Source: Flavobacterium sp. CFS9
Lineage (GTDB): Bacteria; Bacteroidota; Bacteroidia; Flavobacteriales; Flavobacteriaceae
Length of the DNA: 64,000 bases
Assembly (NCBI RefSeq): GCF_041154745.1
Contig: NZ_AP031573.1
Coordinates: 2,666,001 to 2,730,000 of the forward strand
Reading direction: 5' to 3'
The number at the start of each line of letters is the position of its first letter. Within the stretch, counting starts at the first letter, position 1. Positions 33,961 to 42,352 of this stretch are shown here, one piece after another. The position numbers and the translations under genes were made by a program. The notes under the pieces are model-generated. The model worked only from the letters and a program-made list of their open reading frames with translations, ran no database searches and was not told the origin of the DNA.

Positions 33961-34725
33961 ATGTTATATTCGAAAATAGAAGGAGAAGGAAAACCTTTCG
34001 TAATCATGCACGGATTTTTAGGAATGTCAGACAACTGGAAAACACTTGCTGGTCAATATGTCGATGCAGGGTTCCAGGTTCATCTTCTGGATTTAAGAAA
34101 TCACGGTCGTAGCTTTCATTCAGACGAATGGTCTTATGAAGCAATGGTACAAGATGTGTTTGAGTATTGCCAGGCCAATCAGTTAAATAAAATAGATTTG
34201 TTAGGACATTCGATGGGAGGTAAAGTGGCTATGCTTTTTGCGACTACACATCCTGAAATAGTCGATAAATTAATTGTAGCCGATATTGGTCCTCGATTTT
34301 ACAAACAGCACCATCAGGATATTTTGGCAGGATTAAATGCCGTTGATTTTTCGGTAAAACCAAGCCGAAATGATGTTGAAGCAATTGTTGCGCAATATGT
34401 TTCCGATTTTGGTACAAGACAATTTTTATTGAAGAATTTATATTGGAGAGAACCGGGACAGCTGGCTTTCAGATTCAATCTGGCAGTTTTTAATAATAAT
34501 CTGGATGCTATCGGAAAAGCACTGGCAGATGGTTTGGTTTTCGATAAAGATACCTTGTTTATAAGAGGAGGGGATTCCGGTTATATTTTAGATACAGATT
34601 TTGATGCAATACGCGAACATTTTCCTAAAGCTAAATTTGAAACCATTCCCAATGCAGGGCACTGGTTGCATGCCGAAAATCCAAAATTGTTTTTTGAACT
34701 GACAGCAGGATTCTTAAAAGTATAA
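33961..34725 (+). CDS. Alpha/beta hydrolase (YbfF-like esterase)
   Basis: Cytoplasmic alpha/beta hydrolase of 254 residues. The oxyanion region is VIMHGFLGMSDNW (14-26). The nucleophile elbow is GHSMGG with Ser84. The catalytic His lies in NAGHWLHAEN (about 235-245), and an acid is likely in the GGDSGYILD region. Length and motif spacing fit the YbfF/short-chain esterase group. The physiological substrate cannot be read from sequence. It is followed 39 bp later by the YdcF-like gene and may be in its transcript. Confidence 0.9.
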   Translation: MLYSKIEGEGKPFVIMHGFLGMSDNWKTLAGQYVDAGFQVHLLDLRNHGRSFHSDEWSYEAMVQDVFEYCQANQLNKIDLLGHSMGGKVAMLFATTHPEIVDKLIVADIGPRFYKQHHQDILAGLNAVDFSVKPSRNDVEAIVAQYVSDFGTRQFLLKNLYWREPGQLAFRFNLAVFNNNLDAIGKALADGLVFDKDTLFIRGGDSGYILDTDFDAIREHFPKAKFETIPNAGHWLHAENPKLFFELTAGFLKV

Positions 34726-34764
34726 TTTTTGATCAAAGAACACTAATTCAATTGAGTTTAAAAG

Positions 34765-35253
34765 ATGAAAGTTTTAATAGTACTGGGTTCCCCAAATTCA
34801 GAAACAGGAAATTTGGAACAAGTAGCTCTGGACAGGTTAAAGTATTGTTTAGATATTTTTGAATCAAAGGACAATTGCATTATTTGTACAGGAGGTTTTG
34901 GAGAACACTTTAATACAGCGCCACTTCCGCATGCCGATTATGCCATGAAATACTTAATAGAGAACGGACTTAGTGCTGAAAATTTTCTGGAACCTGCCTT
35001 ATCTGCCAACACCGTAGAAGATGCGGTTTTATCAAAAAAGATATTGGTTCATCATAACTTAAATTCGGTTGTGATCATTACTTCTGACTATCATGTTGAA
35101 AGGGTGAAGCTTATTTTTGATGAAATTTTAGGATTTGATCAGATTGAATATGCCGGAGTAACACATGATATTTCGGATACAGAAAAGGAGAAATTACTGG
35201 AGCATGAAAAAAAAGCAATCAATGGAATTTTAAGCAAAGGCTTATATTATTAA
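34765..35253 (+). CDS. YdcF/DUF218-family protein
   Basis: Protein of 162 residues with the YdcF (DUF218) Rossmann-like core. It starts VLIVLGSPN, followed by IICTGGFGEHFN and the family signature NSVVIITSDYHVERVKLIF (about 94-112). ElyC/SanA/YdcF members act in envelope stress or bind nucleotides, but no activity is firmly established. There is no signal peptide or membrane segment, so this copy is cytoplasmic, unlike SanA. Neighbours do not clarify its role. Confidence 0.85.
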   Translation: MKVLIVLGSPNSETGNLEQVALDRLKYCLDIFESKDNCIICTGGFGEHFNTAPLPHADYAMKYLIENGLSAENFLEPALSANTVEDAVLSKKILVHHNLNSVVIITSDYHVERVKLIFDEILGFDQIEYAGVTHDISDTEKEKLLEHEKKAINGILSKGLYY

Positions 35254-35293
35254 ATTTTACTACTTTTAAATAAATTTTTAAAATCATACCATT

Positions 35294-35638
35294 ATGAATT
35301 TACTACTCAGACTTCTTGTTACGGCAGGTTTAGTTTTGTTAATTGCCCACTTTTTACCTGGTGTTCATGTTGCCAGTTTTACCACTGCGGTAATTGTTGC
35401 GATTGTTCTAGGGTTGTTAAATGTTTTTATAAAACCAATATTGGTAGTGCTGACATTACCGGTTACACTTATTACTTTAGGCTTGTTTCTGTTAGTAATT
35501 AATGCAATCATTATTTTGTTTTGTACCAATATTGTTGGAGGTTTTGCTGTCGATTCGTTTTGGACAGCCTTGTTTTTTAGTGTCATCTTGTCTATTCTTC
35601 AGTCCATCACGTATAAAATTATAGGAGACGACAAATAA
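35294..35638 (+). CDS. Phage-holin-like family 4 membrane protein
   Basis: Membrane protein of 114 residues with about four hydrophobic segments (3-20, 27-45, 48-72, 85-108). The pattern LLLRLLVTAGLVLLIAHFLPGVHV followed by a VLGLLNVFIKPIL motif is the hallmark of the Phage_holin_4_2 (YvlD-like) family. Despite the name these are ordinary chromosomal genes of unclear function, sometimes linked to envelope stress. No phage genes lie nearby, so a prophage origin is not supported. Confidence 0.85.
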   Translation: MNLLLRLLVTAGLVLLIAHFLPGVHVASFTTAVIVAIVLGLLNVFIKPILVVLTLPVTLITLGLFLLVINAIIILFCTNIVGGFAVDSFWTALFFSVILSILQSITYKIIGDDK

Positions 35639-35693
35639 AATAAATTTATAGAAAGCGTGATTAAAACGTATTCAAATACAATAGATTAAAAAC

Positions 35694-35730
35694 TTGGTTG
35701 GGTTGCAAAAATTTTATAATTTTGCGACCC
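35694..35730 (+). promoter_or_regulatory. Trigger factor promoter with overlapping dyad
   Basis: TTG (35694-35696), a 20-bp spacer and TAATTTTG (35717-35724) form a full Bacteroidota promoter. GGGTTGCAAAA (35700-35710) and TTTTGCGACCC (35720-35730) make an 11-bp dyad with one mismatch. It covers the spacer and -7 box, so a bound protein would occlude the promoter. Confidence 0.65.
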
Positions 35731-35758
35731 AATTTTATTATGTAAATCAAAGAAGAAA

Positions 35759-37081
35759 ATGGATATTAAAAGAGTAGCAACAGACGCTGTGAATGAAACA
35801 ATTGTAATGACAGTTGTTCACATGGATTATAAAGGTCAGGTAGCAAAAAGAATAAACGAAAAAATGCCATTGGCTACTGTAAAAGGTTTTAGAAAAGGAC
35901 AAGTTCCTAAAGACCTTGTTGAGAAACAATACGGAAAAGCAATTAAGCAGGAAGAAGTAAAAAAAGTAGTTGATTTGGCTTTAGAGCGTTTTGTTCAATC
36001 TGAAAGATTAAATCTTTTAGGAACTCCACTAGCTAAAGTAAACGAAAACTTTGATTGGGATGCAGAAGAATTAACATTCGAGTACGAAATTGGTTTAGTG
36101 CCAAACTTCGAAATTGATTTAGAAGCTAAAAACAATATCGTAAAATATATCGTGACTGCTGATGATAAATTAATCGACGGTCAGGTAGAGCGTATCCAAA
36201 AACAATTTGGAAAAGCAATTCCACAAGAAGTGGTAGTAGCTGATTCTGATTTGACAGGAACTTTTACTAACGAAGAAAACGGAATCAACAATACAACTAC
36301 AATTGCTGTAGCTACTTTCAGCAAAGCTGCCGGAGATAAATTCATCGGTAAAAAAGTTGGAGATGTTGTAACAGTAAGCACAAAAGGTTTATTTGAAGAC
36401 GATCACCAATTAATGGATTACCTAAAAGTAGGTCATGATAATGTTCACGGTTTAGATATCGAAGTAAACTTTACTATCGAGGCTATCAACGGAGCTGAAT
36501 TGGCAGAATTGAACCAGGAGTTATTTGATAAACTTTTCGGTGAAGGAAAAGTAGCTTCTTTAGAGGAATTGAAATCTAAAATTAAAGAAGATGCTGAAGC
36601 TCAATTTGCGCAGCAAGCAGACCAGAAATTATTATTAGACGTTCAGGAGTTCCTAATCGAAAGCACAAAATTTGATTTACCGGCTGAATTCCTTAAAAAA
36701 TGGTTACAAACTGTTGGAGAGAAAAAACTTTCTGCAGAAGAAGCTGAAGTTGAATACGCAAGATCTGAAAAAGGATTACGTTTTCAATTAATCGAAGGAA
36801 AAGCTTTAGCACAAAGCAACATCCAAATTACATTTGAAGATTTGAAAGGTTTCACAACAAATGCGATCAAACAACAAATGGCTCAATTTGGACAGTTAAA
36901 TCCTTCTGACGAAGAAGTTCAGACAATTGTAGCAAGAGTTTTATCTAACCAGGAAGAAGTGAAAAGACTTTCTGAGCAGGTAGTAGCTGAGAAGTTATTG
37001 GAAATCTTTAAAGAAAAAGCAAATCCAACTACAAAAGAAGTAACTTACGAAGAATTTATTGCTGCTTCATACGGAGAATAA
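35759..37081 (+). CDS. tig: Trigger factor
   Basis: Ribosome-bound chaperone that shields nascent chains, 440 residues. The N-terminal ribosome-binding domain contains the signature-like LATVKGFRKGQVPKDLVEKQYG (about 38-59). The middle PPIase-like region (about 150-240) is divergent, which is usual for Bacteroidota. The C-terminal arm is long and helical (about 260-435). It precedes clpP and clpX, the classic tig-clpP-clpX order, but a terminator at 37105-37137 means it is at least partly a separate unit. Confidence 0.95.
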   Translation: MDIKRVATDAVNETIVMTVVHMDYKGQVAKRINEKMPLATVKGFRKGQVPKDLVEKQYGKAIKQEEVKKVVDLALERFVQSERLNLLGTPLAKVNENFDWDAEELTFEYEIGLVPNFEIDLEAKNNIVKYIVTADDKLIDGQVERIQKQFGKAIPQEVVVADSDLTGTFTNEENGINNTTTIAVATFSKAAGDKFIGKKVGDVVTVSTKGLFEDDHQLMDYLKVGHDNVHGLDIEVNFTIEAINGAELAELNQELFDKLFGEGKVASLEELKSKIKEDAEAQFAQQADQKLLLDVQEFLIESTKFDLPAEFLKKWLQTVGEKKLSAEEAEVEYARSEKGLRFQLIEGKALAQSNIQITFEDLKGFTTNAIKQQMAQFGQLNPSDEEVQTIVARVLSNQEEVKRLSEQVVAEKLLEIFKEKANPTTKEVTYEEFIAASYGE

Positions 37082-37104
37082 TTTCTAAAAAAATAAGTAT
37101 ATTT

Positions 37105-37137
37105 GAGCGTCAGGAGATTTTTCTGACGCTCTTTTTT
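37105..37137 (+). terminator. Terminator after trigger factor
   Basis: GAGCGTCAG and CTGACGCTC pair across a 9-nt loop and are followed by TTTTTT, 24 bp after the tig stop. Confidence 0.9.
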
Positions 37138-37322
37138 GTTTTAAATTTGTTTTGTTTCGGATCTCAGGTTTTCGTTTGATCGGAATTTAAGTAACGTGAA
37201 ACTTGAAACCTGAAACAGAAAAGTAAGACAAATTGACATTATTGTATAAAAAGGTACGAACTTTGTTTTTACCTGCTTAAGTCGCTTAAAGACTTTAGAT
37301 TTTCAAACTTTAAACTAAAAAT

Positions 37323-37997
37323 ATGAACTACGGTAAAGAATTCAAAAAATTTGCTACAAAGCACCAGGGAGTAAATGCCATGTACTATGACAAAATTATA
37401 GCGGCGATGAACCCAACGAATATGACTCCATATATTATTGAAGAGCGTCAGTTGAATATTTCTCAATTAGATGTTTTTTCAAGATTAATGATGGACAGAA
37501 TTATCTTTTTAGGAACAGGTATCGACGACCAGATCGCGAACATTGTTCAGGCACAGTTATTATTTTTAGAAAGTGCTGATGCTTCAAAAGACATTCAGAT
37601 TTATCTGAATTCTCCTGGAGGAAGTGTTTATGCAGGATTAGGAATCTATGATACCATGCAATATATCAAACCGGATGTAGCGACAATTTGTACAGGTATG
37701 GCAGCCTCTATGGGAGCTGTATTATTATGTGCAGGAGCAGCAGGAAAACGTTCGGCTTTACCACATTCAAGAGTAATGATTCATCAGCCATCAGGAGGAG
37801 CTCAGGGAGTTGCAACAGATATGGAAATCAACTTACGTGAAATGTTGAAATTGAAAGATGAATTGTATCATATTATTTCTCAACATTCAGGGCAAACTTT
37901 TGACAAAGTGCACAAAGACAGTGAGCGTGATTACTGGATGATTGCCGACGAAGCAAAAGAATACGGAATGATTGATGAAGTATTAAGAAGAGGATAA
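37323..37997 (+). CDS. clpP: ATP-dependent Clp protease proteolytic subunit
   Basis: Serine protease subunit of ClpXP, 224 residues including an N-terminal extension of about 30 residues (NYGKEFKKFATKHQG). The catalytic triad is Ser129 in GMAASMGAV, His154 in VMIHQPSGG and Asp203 in SERDYWM; the 25- and 49-residue spacings match E. coli ClpP. The handle region is intact. The ATG at 37323 is taken as start. An ATG at residue 20 would give a shorter protein closer to the processed E. coli form. Confidence 0.97.
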   Translation: MNYGKEFKKFATKHQGVNAMYYDKIIAAMNPTNMTPYIIEERQLNISQLDVFSRLMMDRIIFLGTGIDDQIANIVQAQLLFLESADASKDIQIYLNSPGGSVYAGLGIYDTMQYIKPDVATICTGMAASMGAVLLCAGAAGKRSALPHSRVMIHQPSGGAQGVATDMEINLREMLKLKDELYHIISQHSGQTFDKVHKDSERDYWMIADEAKEYGMIDEVLRRG

Positions 37998-38008
37998 ATT
38001 TTTAAAAG

Positions 38009-38042
38009 ATTCTAAGTTGCTAAGACGCTAAGATTCTAAGTG
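38009..38042 (+). repeat. Left arm of 8-bp periodic CTAAG array
   Basis: CTAAG occurs at 38012, 38020, 38028 and 38036, exactly 8 bp apart, with three variable bases between. It starts 15 bp after the clpP stop. The inverted counterpart lies at 38124-38160. Confidence 0.75.
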
Positions 38043-38115
38043 TTCTTTGTGATTTAAAATTTTAAATAAAAAATAAAAATATTAAGCTGTAAGGGGTTAA
38101 GTTTTAAAGTTTTAG

Positions 38116-38160
38116 TTGAAAAGCTTAGAAACTTAGTATCTTTGCAGCTTAGTAACTTAA
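38116..38160 (+). promoter_or_regulatory. clpX promoter embedded in the right arm of the CTTAG array
   Basis: TTG (38116-38118), an 18-bp spacer and TATCTTTG (38137-38144) form a full promoter. The same bases are part of an inverted 8-bp array: CTTAG at 38124, 38132 and 38148, with degenerate units CTTTG at 38140 and CTTAA at 38156. The clpX ATG follows 8 bp later at 38168. Confidence 0.65.
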
Positions 38161-38167
38161 ATAAAGA

Positions 38168-39400
38168 ATGGCAAAAGTAGTATTAGAATGTTCGTTTTGT
38201 GGAAGAAAAAAGCCAGAAACTAATTTATTGATTGCAGGTATCAATGCACATATCTGTGATAAGTGTATCGAACAGGCACATGGAATTGTATTAGAAGAGT
38301 TAAAATCAAGTGGAAGCTCAAAACTGGTTGGGGATTTAATTTTAAAGAAACCAAAAGAAATCAGAGCTTTCTTAGATCAATATGTTATTGGCCAGGATCA
38401 GACTAAAAAAGTAATGTCGGTTGCCGTTTACAATCACTACAAACGTTTGATGCAACAGCAATTAGACGATGAGGTTGAGATTGAAAAAAGTAACATCATC
38501 ATGGTGGGACAAACCGGAACAGGAAAAACATTAGTGGCAAAAACGATTGCCAAAATGTTAGATGTTCCTTTGGCTATCGTTGATGCGACCGTACTTACCG
38601 AAGCAGGTTATGTAGGAGAGGATGTTGAAAGTATTTTAACACGTTTGCTGCAGGCTGCCGATTATGATGTAACCAAAGCCGAAAGAGGAATCGTTTTTAT
38701 TGACGAGATTGATAAAATCGCCCGTAAGAGTGATAATCCGTCTATTACACGTGACGTTTCCGGTGAAGGAGTACAACAGGCTTTATTAAAACTTCTTGAA
38801 GGGACAATTGTAAACGTACCGCCAAAAGGAGGACGTAAACACCCGGACCAGAAATTTGTGGAAGTAAATACCCAAAACATCCTGTTTATTGCAGGAGGTG
38901 CTTTTGATGGTGTTGAACGTATTATTTCTAAACGTTTGAACCGTCAGGCTGTTGGATATTCAACTTCTAAAAACGTAGACAATATCGATAAAGACAATTT
39001 ATTGCAGTATATTATTCCAAAAGATATCAAAGATTTTGGTTTGATCCCTGAAATTATCGGGCGTTTACCGGTTTTGACGCACATGGATCCTTTAGACAAA
39101 GAAACTCTGCGTGCAATTTTGACACAGCCTAAAAATGCTTTGGTAAAACAATACCAAAAACTATTCTTAATGGATGAAGTTGAATTCACCATTACAGATG
39201 AAGCATTAGATTTTATTGTAGACAAAGCATTAGAGTATAAATTAGGAGCACGTGGATTGCGTTCGTTATGCGAAGCAATCTTAACCGATGCCATGTACGA
39301 ACTGCCAAGTTCAGACGATAAAGTTTTAACCATCGATAAGGATTACGCAAAACATACTCTGAATAAAAATCTATTGAAGCGTATGGAAATCGCTTCGTAA
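38168..39400 (+). CDS. clpX: ATP-dependent Clp protease ATP-binding subunit ClpX
   Basis: AAA+ unfoldase that feeds substrates to ClpP, 410 residues. The N-terminal zinc-binding domain has Cys8 and Cys11 (CSFC) and a second CDKC pair near 30-33. The AAA+ core shows Walker A GQTGTGKT (about 113-120), Walker [14 protein letters not shown], a pore loop around GYVGED, and sensor-2 GARGLR. The IGF-type ClpP-binding loop is not read with certainty, but the region is full length. It lies 170 bp after clpP with its own promoter in between. Confidence 0.97.
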   Translation: MAKVVLECSFCGRKKPETNLLIAGINAHICDKCIEQAHGIVLEELKSSGSSKLVGDLILKKPKEIRAFLDQYVIGQDQTKKVMSVAVYNHYKRLMQQQLDDEVEIEKSNIIMVGQTGTGKTLVAKTIAKMLDVPLAIVDATVLTEAGYVGEDVESILTRLLQAADYDVTKAERGIVFIDEIDKIARKSDNPSITRDVSGEGVQQALLKLLEGTIVNVPPKGGRKHPDQKFVEVNTQNILFIAGGAFDGVERIISKRLNRQAVGYSTSKNVDNIDKDNLLQYIIPKDIKDFGLIPEIIGRLPVLTHMDPLDKETLRAILTQPKNALVKQYQKLFLMDEVEFTITDEALDFIVDKALEYKLGARGLRSLCEAILTDAMYELPSSDDKVLTIDKDYAKHTLNKNLLKRMEIAS

Positions 39401-39428
39401 GTTTCCGTAATAAGATTAAATAATTTAT

Positions 39429-39466
39429 AAAAAGCCTGTTCGTTAATTCGAACAGGCTTTTTTTTG
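39429..39466 (+). terminator. clpX terminator (first copy of a duplicated element)
   Basis: AAAAAGCCTGTTCG and CGAACAGGCTTTTT pair across TTAATT, followed by more T. A near copy with CCTGTTCA/TGAACAGG arms and a TTAATC loop occurs at 43151-43184, upstream of the second A-type gene. Confidence 0.9.
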
Positions 39467-39560
39467 TAAAATAAAACCTATATTTTAAATCGCATAATAT
39501 AATATTTTTCTTATATTTATGAAAATTAATTTGTATGAAAAATATTAAAAAATTAGCGAT
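39429..39560 (+). repeat. Duplicated terminator-promoter-start segment, copy 1
   Basis: From the terminator through the first codons of gene A, this segment aligns with 43151-43280. Shared landmarks are the same hairpin, the TTTTTC-T-TAnATTT promoter-like block, an ATTTGT just before the start codon, and the first codons MK(N/D)IKK. Gaps in the AT-rich middle differ. Confidence 0.65.
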
Positions 39561-40722
39561 CCTCTTAATGGTTTTAGGAGTTGCGGTGTTAACAGGTCGT
39601 TGTGTTTCAGATGAAGCAGGAAGTGAACAAAAAATAGAGCAATCTATTCATGTTAGTGAAGCGAAGGTTTGGTTTGAACAGTATCAATCGAAGGCAGAAA
39701 TTGACTCGTCGTTTAATAATCAGGTTTATGATTGGAATAGTGCAGCTGTAGAAAAGTTTGAAAATGGATCTGAGGCAATTGTGGTCACTGTTAAAGATAG
39801 AAACCTGAGTGACGCCTATAAAGGACAAAAATTATTGTATTTATATCCTTTAGAAAATAAAAAGGAATTTTCGGCTACATTATATGAGATACTCCCTTTA
39901 TCAGAATCTTTAGAAAAAATAAAAACTTCAGGAGATTTAGTTAACTTTAATGGGTATATCATTGCCTGGGATTTAGAAAAGGGATTTGTAAATGGGGCAA
40001 AATTTGAAAACTCCAATACTACAGGAGCACTAACAGGACTTAGAGTAATCTCTCCGGAGGAATTTGAGCGCCTCAATAAATCGACTGCTAAGTCAGATTC
40101 AGATCCTTTTGAATTGGATGAAGTGATCATTCGCAGAGAAAAATCCGAGAATAAGCAGGAATATGGAGGAGGAGCTTATGGAGGCAGTCTAAAATCAGGA
40201 TCGAAAGGTAATAGTCCAAAGGGATATGTGAAGTCTCCGGGAGGTGGTGGAAGTGGAAGTTCTACAGGATCAACGGTAACTAAAGTTATTCCGCCTAGTT
40301 GTGAGAGTTTTAATTTTACGTCGAAAAAAGGGGCTAATTGGCAAGTAGCGATGGTCAAAAATATTAATTTTAGAGTTATAGGATTGAGTCCAAAAGGAAT
40401 TGAAATATTGCATGTTCTTAGTTATCCACAAGCAATATATTTTGGTACGCCAACAAATATACAGGTGGGTAATACAGATATGACACCAGGAATTGCGGCA
40501 AATGTTTCTGCTCGGGCACTTCAACAATCAATGCAGGACGTAATAGATAAATATGGAGGAACAGACGTGTCAGATTTGATACTTGATCGATATTTTAGAG
40601 AGAGATTAGTACACAATTATCCTCTTTACGTTAGTGGAGGCAGGATAAATTTTAATTCAACTGAAAAACTTCCCGCGACTAATTATAAAACAAATACATG
40701 GACTTCAGGAAACTGTAATTAA
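39535..40722 (+). CDS. Module gene A: exported/anchored protein with Gly-Ser linker and C-terminal domain
   Basis: Protein of 395 residues; I do not recognise a named family. A signal or anchor segment (about 5-22) ends TGRC (Cys23); Arg before the Cys is unusual for a lipobox, so lipidation is uncertain. An N-terminal domain (about 35-185) ends in ELDEVIIRRE, then a Gly/Ser/Lys-rich linker (about 208-248). A compact C-terminal domain (about 255-395) contains GANWQVAMVKNINFRV and GGRINFNSTEKLPAT and ends in NCN. It has the shape of a delivery region, linker and effector domain. Two decayed relatives of A occur downstream, and B and C genes follow within 20 bp. Confidence 0.8.
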   Translation: MKNIKKLAILLMVLGVAVLTGRCVSDEAGSEQKIEQSIHVSEAKVWFEQYQSKAEIDSSFNNQVYDWNSAAVEKFENGSEAIVVTVKDRNLSDAYKGQKLLYLYPLENKKEFSATLYEILPLSESLEKIKTSGDLVNFNGYIIAWDLEKGFVNGAKFENSNTTGALTGLRVISPEEFERLNKSTAKSDSDPFELDEVIIRREKSENKQEYGGGAYGGSLKSGSKGNSPKGYVKSPGGGGSGSSTGSTVTKVIPPSCESFNFTSKKGANWQVAMVKNINFRVIGLSPKGIEILHVLSYPQAIYFGTPTNIQVGNTDMTPGIAANVSARALQQSMQDVIDKYGGTDVSDLILDRYFRERLVHNYPLYVSGGRINFNSTEKLPATNYKTNTWTSGNCN

Positions 40723-40740
40723 CTATTTAAATCGATTAAT

Positions 40741-41334
40741 ATGATTGAAAAGGTTTTAAAAAATGTAGTTTATTTATTCTATCCGCGAAATATATGTGCC
40801 TTTAAAGAAAAAGACATTTATTTTATTTCCGAGGAGTATAAGAGATTACTTCAAATAATAAATGATTTTAATAATGAAGAGGGGAAAGTCTTTAGGAAGA
40901 GAATTGTTGCAGAGTTTGAACATGATTACACATTAAATAAATTAAATGACCACACCTTGTTTGATTTAGGGGATAGATGTATGACTTTTAATGTGAGTGT
41001 AATCGAAGATGGTGAGTTATATACAATATCATTATTTATTAGCATTATAGTCCCATATTATGTAATTAAAGTTCAAAAAAATATAATTGACTTGTATTTC
41101 TCCAAATCAGAAGTAACAAATTTAGAAGAAAAAAATATAGAAATAAGAGCTGTAAATGAATTAGTTATGGATATTGAAACAGTAATTGAGGATAAATTTT
41201 TGTACAAAAAATTTCCAAAAGAAATACTTAATTCAGTTGTTGAAGATATTAGTTTTCAAGATACAGAGTTTGGCTGTTTTACGATGTTTATTGCTTTTTT
41301 TAATAATGTAATTATCAAAGAAAATGAAAAGTGA
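40741..41334 (+). CDS. Module gene B, copy 1 (about 197 residues, unknown)
   Basis: No signal peptide is evident, so the protein is probably cytoplasmic or membrane-associated through its partner. It has a hydrophobic middle stretch (SLFISIIVPYYVIKV, about 98-112). Landmarks shared with the copy at 42353 are YLFYPRNIC near the start, DRCMTF, GELYTI, PYYV, FPKEIL and EDISFQD, ending in AFFN. It starts 18 bp after gene A and overlaps gene C by 11 bp, so the three are one transcription unit. No known domain is recognised; an immunity or accessory role is only a hypothesis. Confidence 0.75.
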   Translation: MIEKVLKNVVYLFYPRNICAFKEKDIYFISEEYKRLLQIINDFNNEEGKVFRKRIVAEFEHDYTLNKLNDHTLFDLGDRCMTFNVSVIEDGELYTISLFISIIVPYYVIKVQKNIIDLYFSKSEVTNLEEKNIEIRAVNELVMDIETVIEDKFLYKKFPKEILNSVVEDISFQDTEFGCFTMFIAFFNNVIIKENEK

Positions 41335-41518
41335 TTTTTTAATATTTCTGACAATTACCGGCTTATTGTTAATTTTTCTTTACTTCTTCGAGTACAATTT
41401 TAATTTTTGTATTTCCAATACATTTTATCTTGTAAGTTATTTTTTCCCTGTTTTATTAGTGTTTCTATTAGGGGTTGTATATTATTTGATAAAGTTTATA
41501 AAAAAGAAGAGAAACTAA
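41324..41518 (+). CDS. Module gene C, copy 1 (64-residue membrane protein)
   Basis: A tiny inner-membrane protein: two hydrophobic segments (about 5-22 and 37-58) flank a short loop with FCISNTFYLVSY, and it ends in a basic tail KKKRN. The two other C copies keep the pattern (ICLYDTYYLISY and FNIHDSYYVFSY). It overlaps B by 11 bp. Function unknown; it may anchor or cooperate with B. Confidence 0.7.
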   Translation: MKSDFLIFLTITGLLLIFLYFFEYNFNFCISNTFYLVSYFFPVLLVFLLGVVYYLIKFIKKKRN

Positions 41519-41665
41519 AAAAACAAATTTAAAAATACGAGAGCATACTTCATTTTTTTGTTTTTCTCTTTATTCGCCAATGTTGCTACTGGTCAAACAA
41601 GCAGCAAAGTTGATAACGAAGATTATGAGGTAATAAACCAAATAGAGCTTTCAACTTACAGCTAA
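41519..41665 (+). pseudogene. Remnant of a secreted-protein gene (signal peptide only, no start codon)
   Basis: In the frame directly following the gene C stop there is an open stretch of about 48 codons encoding a clear signal peptide (RAYFIFLFFSLFANVATGQ) and a short mature part (KVDNEDYEVINQIELSTYS) before TAA. No ATG, GTG or TTG is well placed at its head. It is unlike A, B or C, so it marks an unrelated gene trapped and broken at this junction. Confidence 0.5.
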
Positions 41666-41991
41666 CTAAAATGAGTGGAAACCGCCTTCATTCGATTTGT
41701 TTAAACATTAGTGTTTTGTCTCCATATTTCACATGTTATGTTCTGGATATATTAGTTGACTTAGAAAATGTAAAATGGATCAAAAGACCTAATAAAAATG
41801 AAGATTTAGAGATCGTTTATGCCAGTGAAATTAATAAAATTGTTGCATTAAGTGAAAAGTATGGGATTACAAAATTTCCGCCAGAATTATTAAGTTATAG
41901 ACTTCCGGAAATTAGTAGAGGATTTATACCTTTTGGAGAATTTACATTTTTCAACGCATTCTTTTTAGATGAATATTATACAAGATTATGA
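41629..41991 (+). pseudogene. Module gene B, copy 2, N-terminally truncated
   Basis: The protein from the ATG at 41671 (106 residues) matches only the C-terminal half of B. Similarity starts before that ATG: codons from about 41629 give AFNLQLTKMSGNRLHSICL, aligning with TFNVSVIEDGELYTISL of copy 1. Later landmarks are SPYF, FPPELL and FGEFTFFNAFF. The N-terminal half, including the YPxNIC motif, is missing. The stump may still be translated from 41671 (its end overlaps the intact gene C copy 2 by 4 bp), or it may be non-functional. Confidence 0.6.
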
Positions 41992-42188
41992 AATACGTTA
42001 TTTACATTTTTTTAATTTTTGGTATAGGATTATTGGTGTATGGTTATATTTATCCAACTGAATATTGTCTGGATTTCAACATTCATGATTCCTATTATGT
42101 GTTTAGCTACAGGCCAGTAGCAACAGCTGTATTATTGTTTTCTTTGTTACTTTATATGGTACATTTTTTATATAAAAAAGTACGGTAA
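41988..42188 (+). CDS. Module gene C, copy 2 (66-residue membrane protein)
   Basis: Two hydrophobic segments (about 3-22 and 40-62) surround FNIHDSYYVFSY, and a basic tail (YKKVR) ends it. The start overlaps the B stump by ATGA. It is more divergent from copies 1 and 3 than these are from each other, consistent with an older or independently acquired unit. Confidence 0.65.
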   Translation: MKYVIYIFLIFGIGLLVYGYIYPTEYCLDFNIHDSYYVFSYRPVATAVLLFSLLLYMVHFLYKKVR

Positions 42189-42343
42189 TTTATAAACTAA
42201 GAGGTATAGTTAACAATAAGTTACAATTGAAAAAAGAAGTACCTTTAAGAATACACGGGGCAAGAGTACAATTTAACTCAACTACTGCTTTACCAGCAAC
42301 TGAGCACAAAACGACTACCATATTTTCAACTGATTGCCGATAA
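42176..42343 (+). pseudogene. C-terminal remnant of a second gene A
   Basis: An open stretch of about 55 codons without a start codon encodes the end of an A-type protein. GARVQFNSTTALPAT corresponds to GGRINFNSTEKLPAT of gene A, and the fragment ends TDCR-stop where A ends GNCN-stop. The upstream part (IVNNKLQLKKEVPLR) aligns with the residues before PLYVSGG. It stands directly before B copy 3, as the C-terminus of A stands before B copy 1. Confidence 0.7.
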
Positions 42344-42352
42344 TTGATATTT

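Noticed and set aside
35294..35638. Prophage remnant because of the holin-like gene
   Set aside because: This family is chromosomal and no other phage gene is in the neighbourhood.
38009..38160. CTAAG/CTTAG units as a CRISPR array
   Set aside because: Units are 5 bp with 3-bp gaps; there are no long identical repeats, no spacers and no cas genes.
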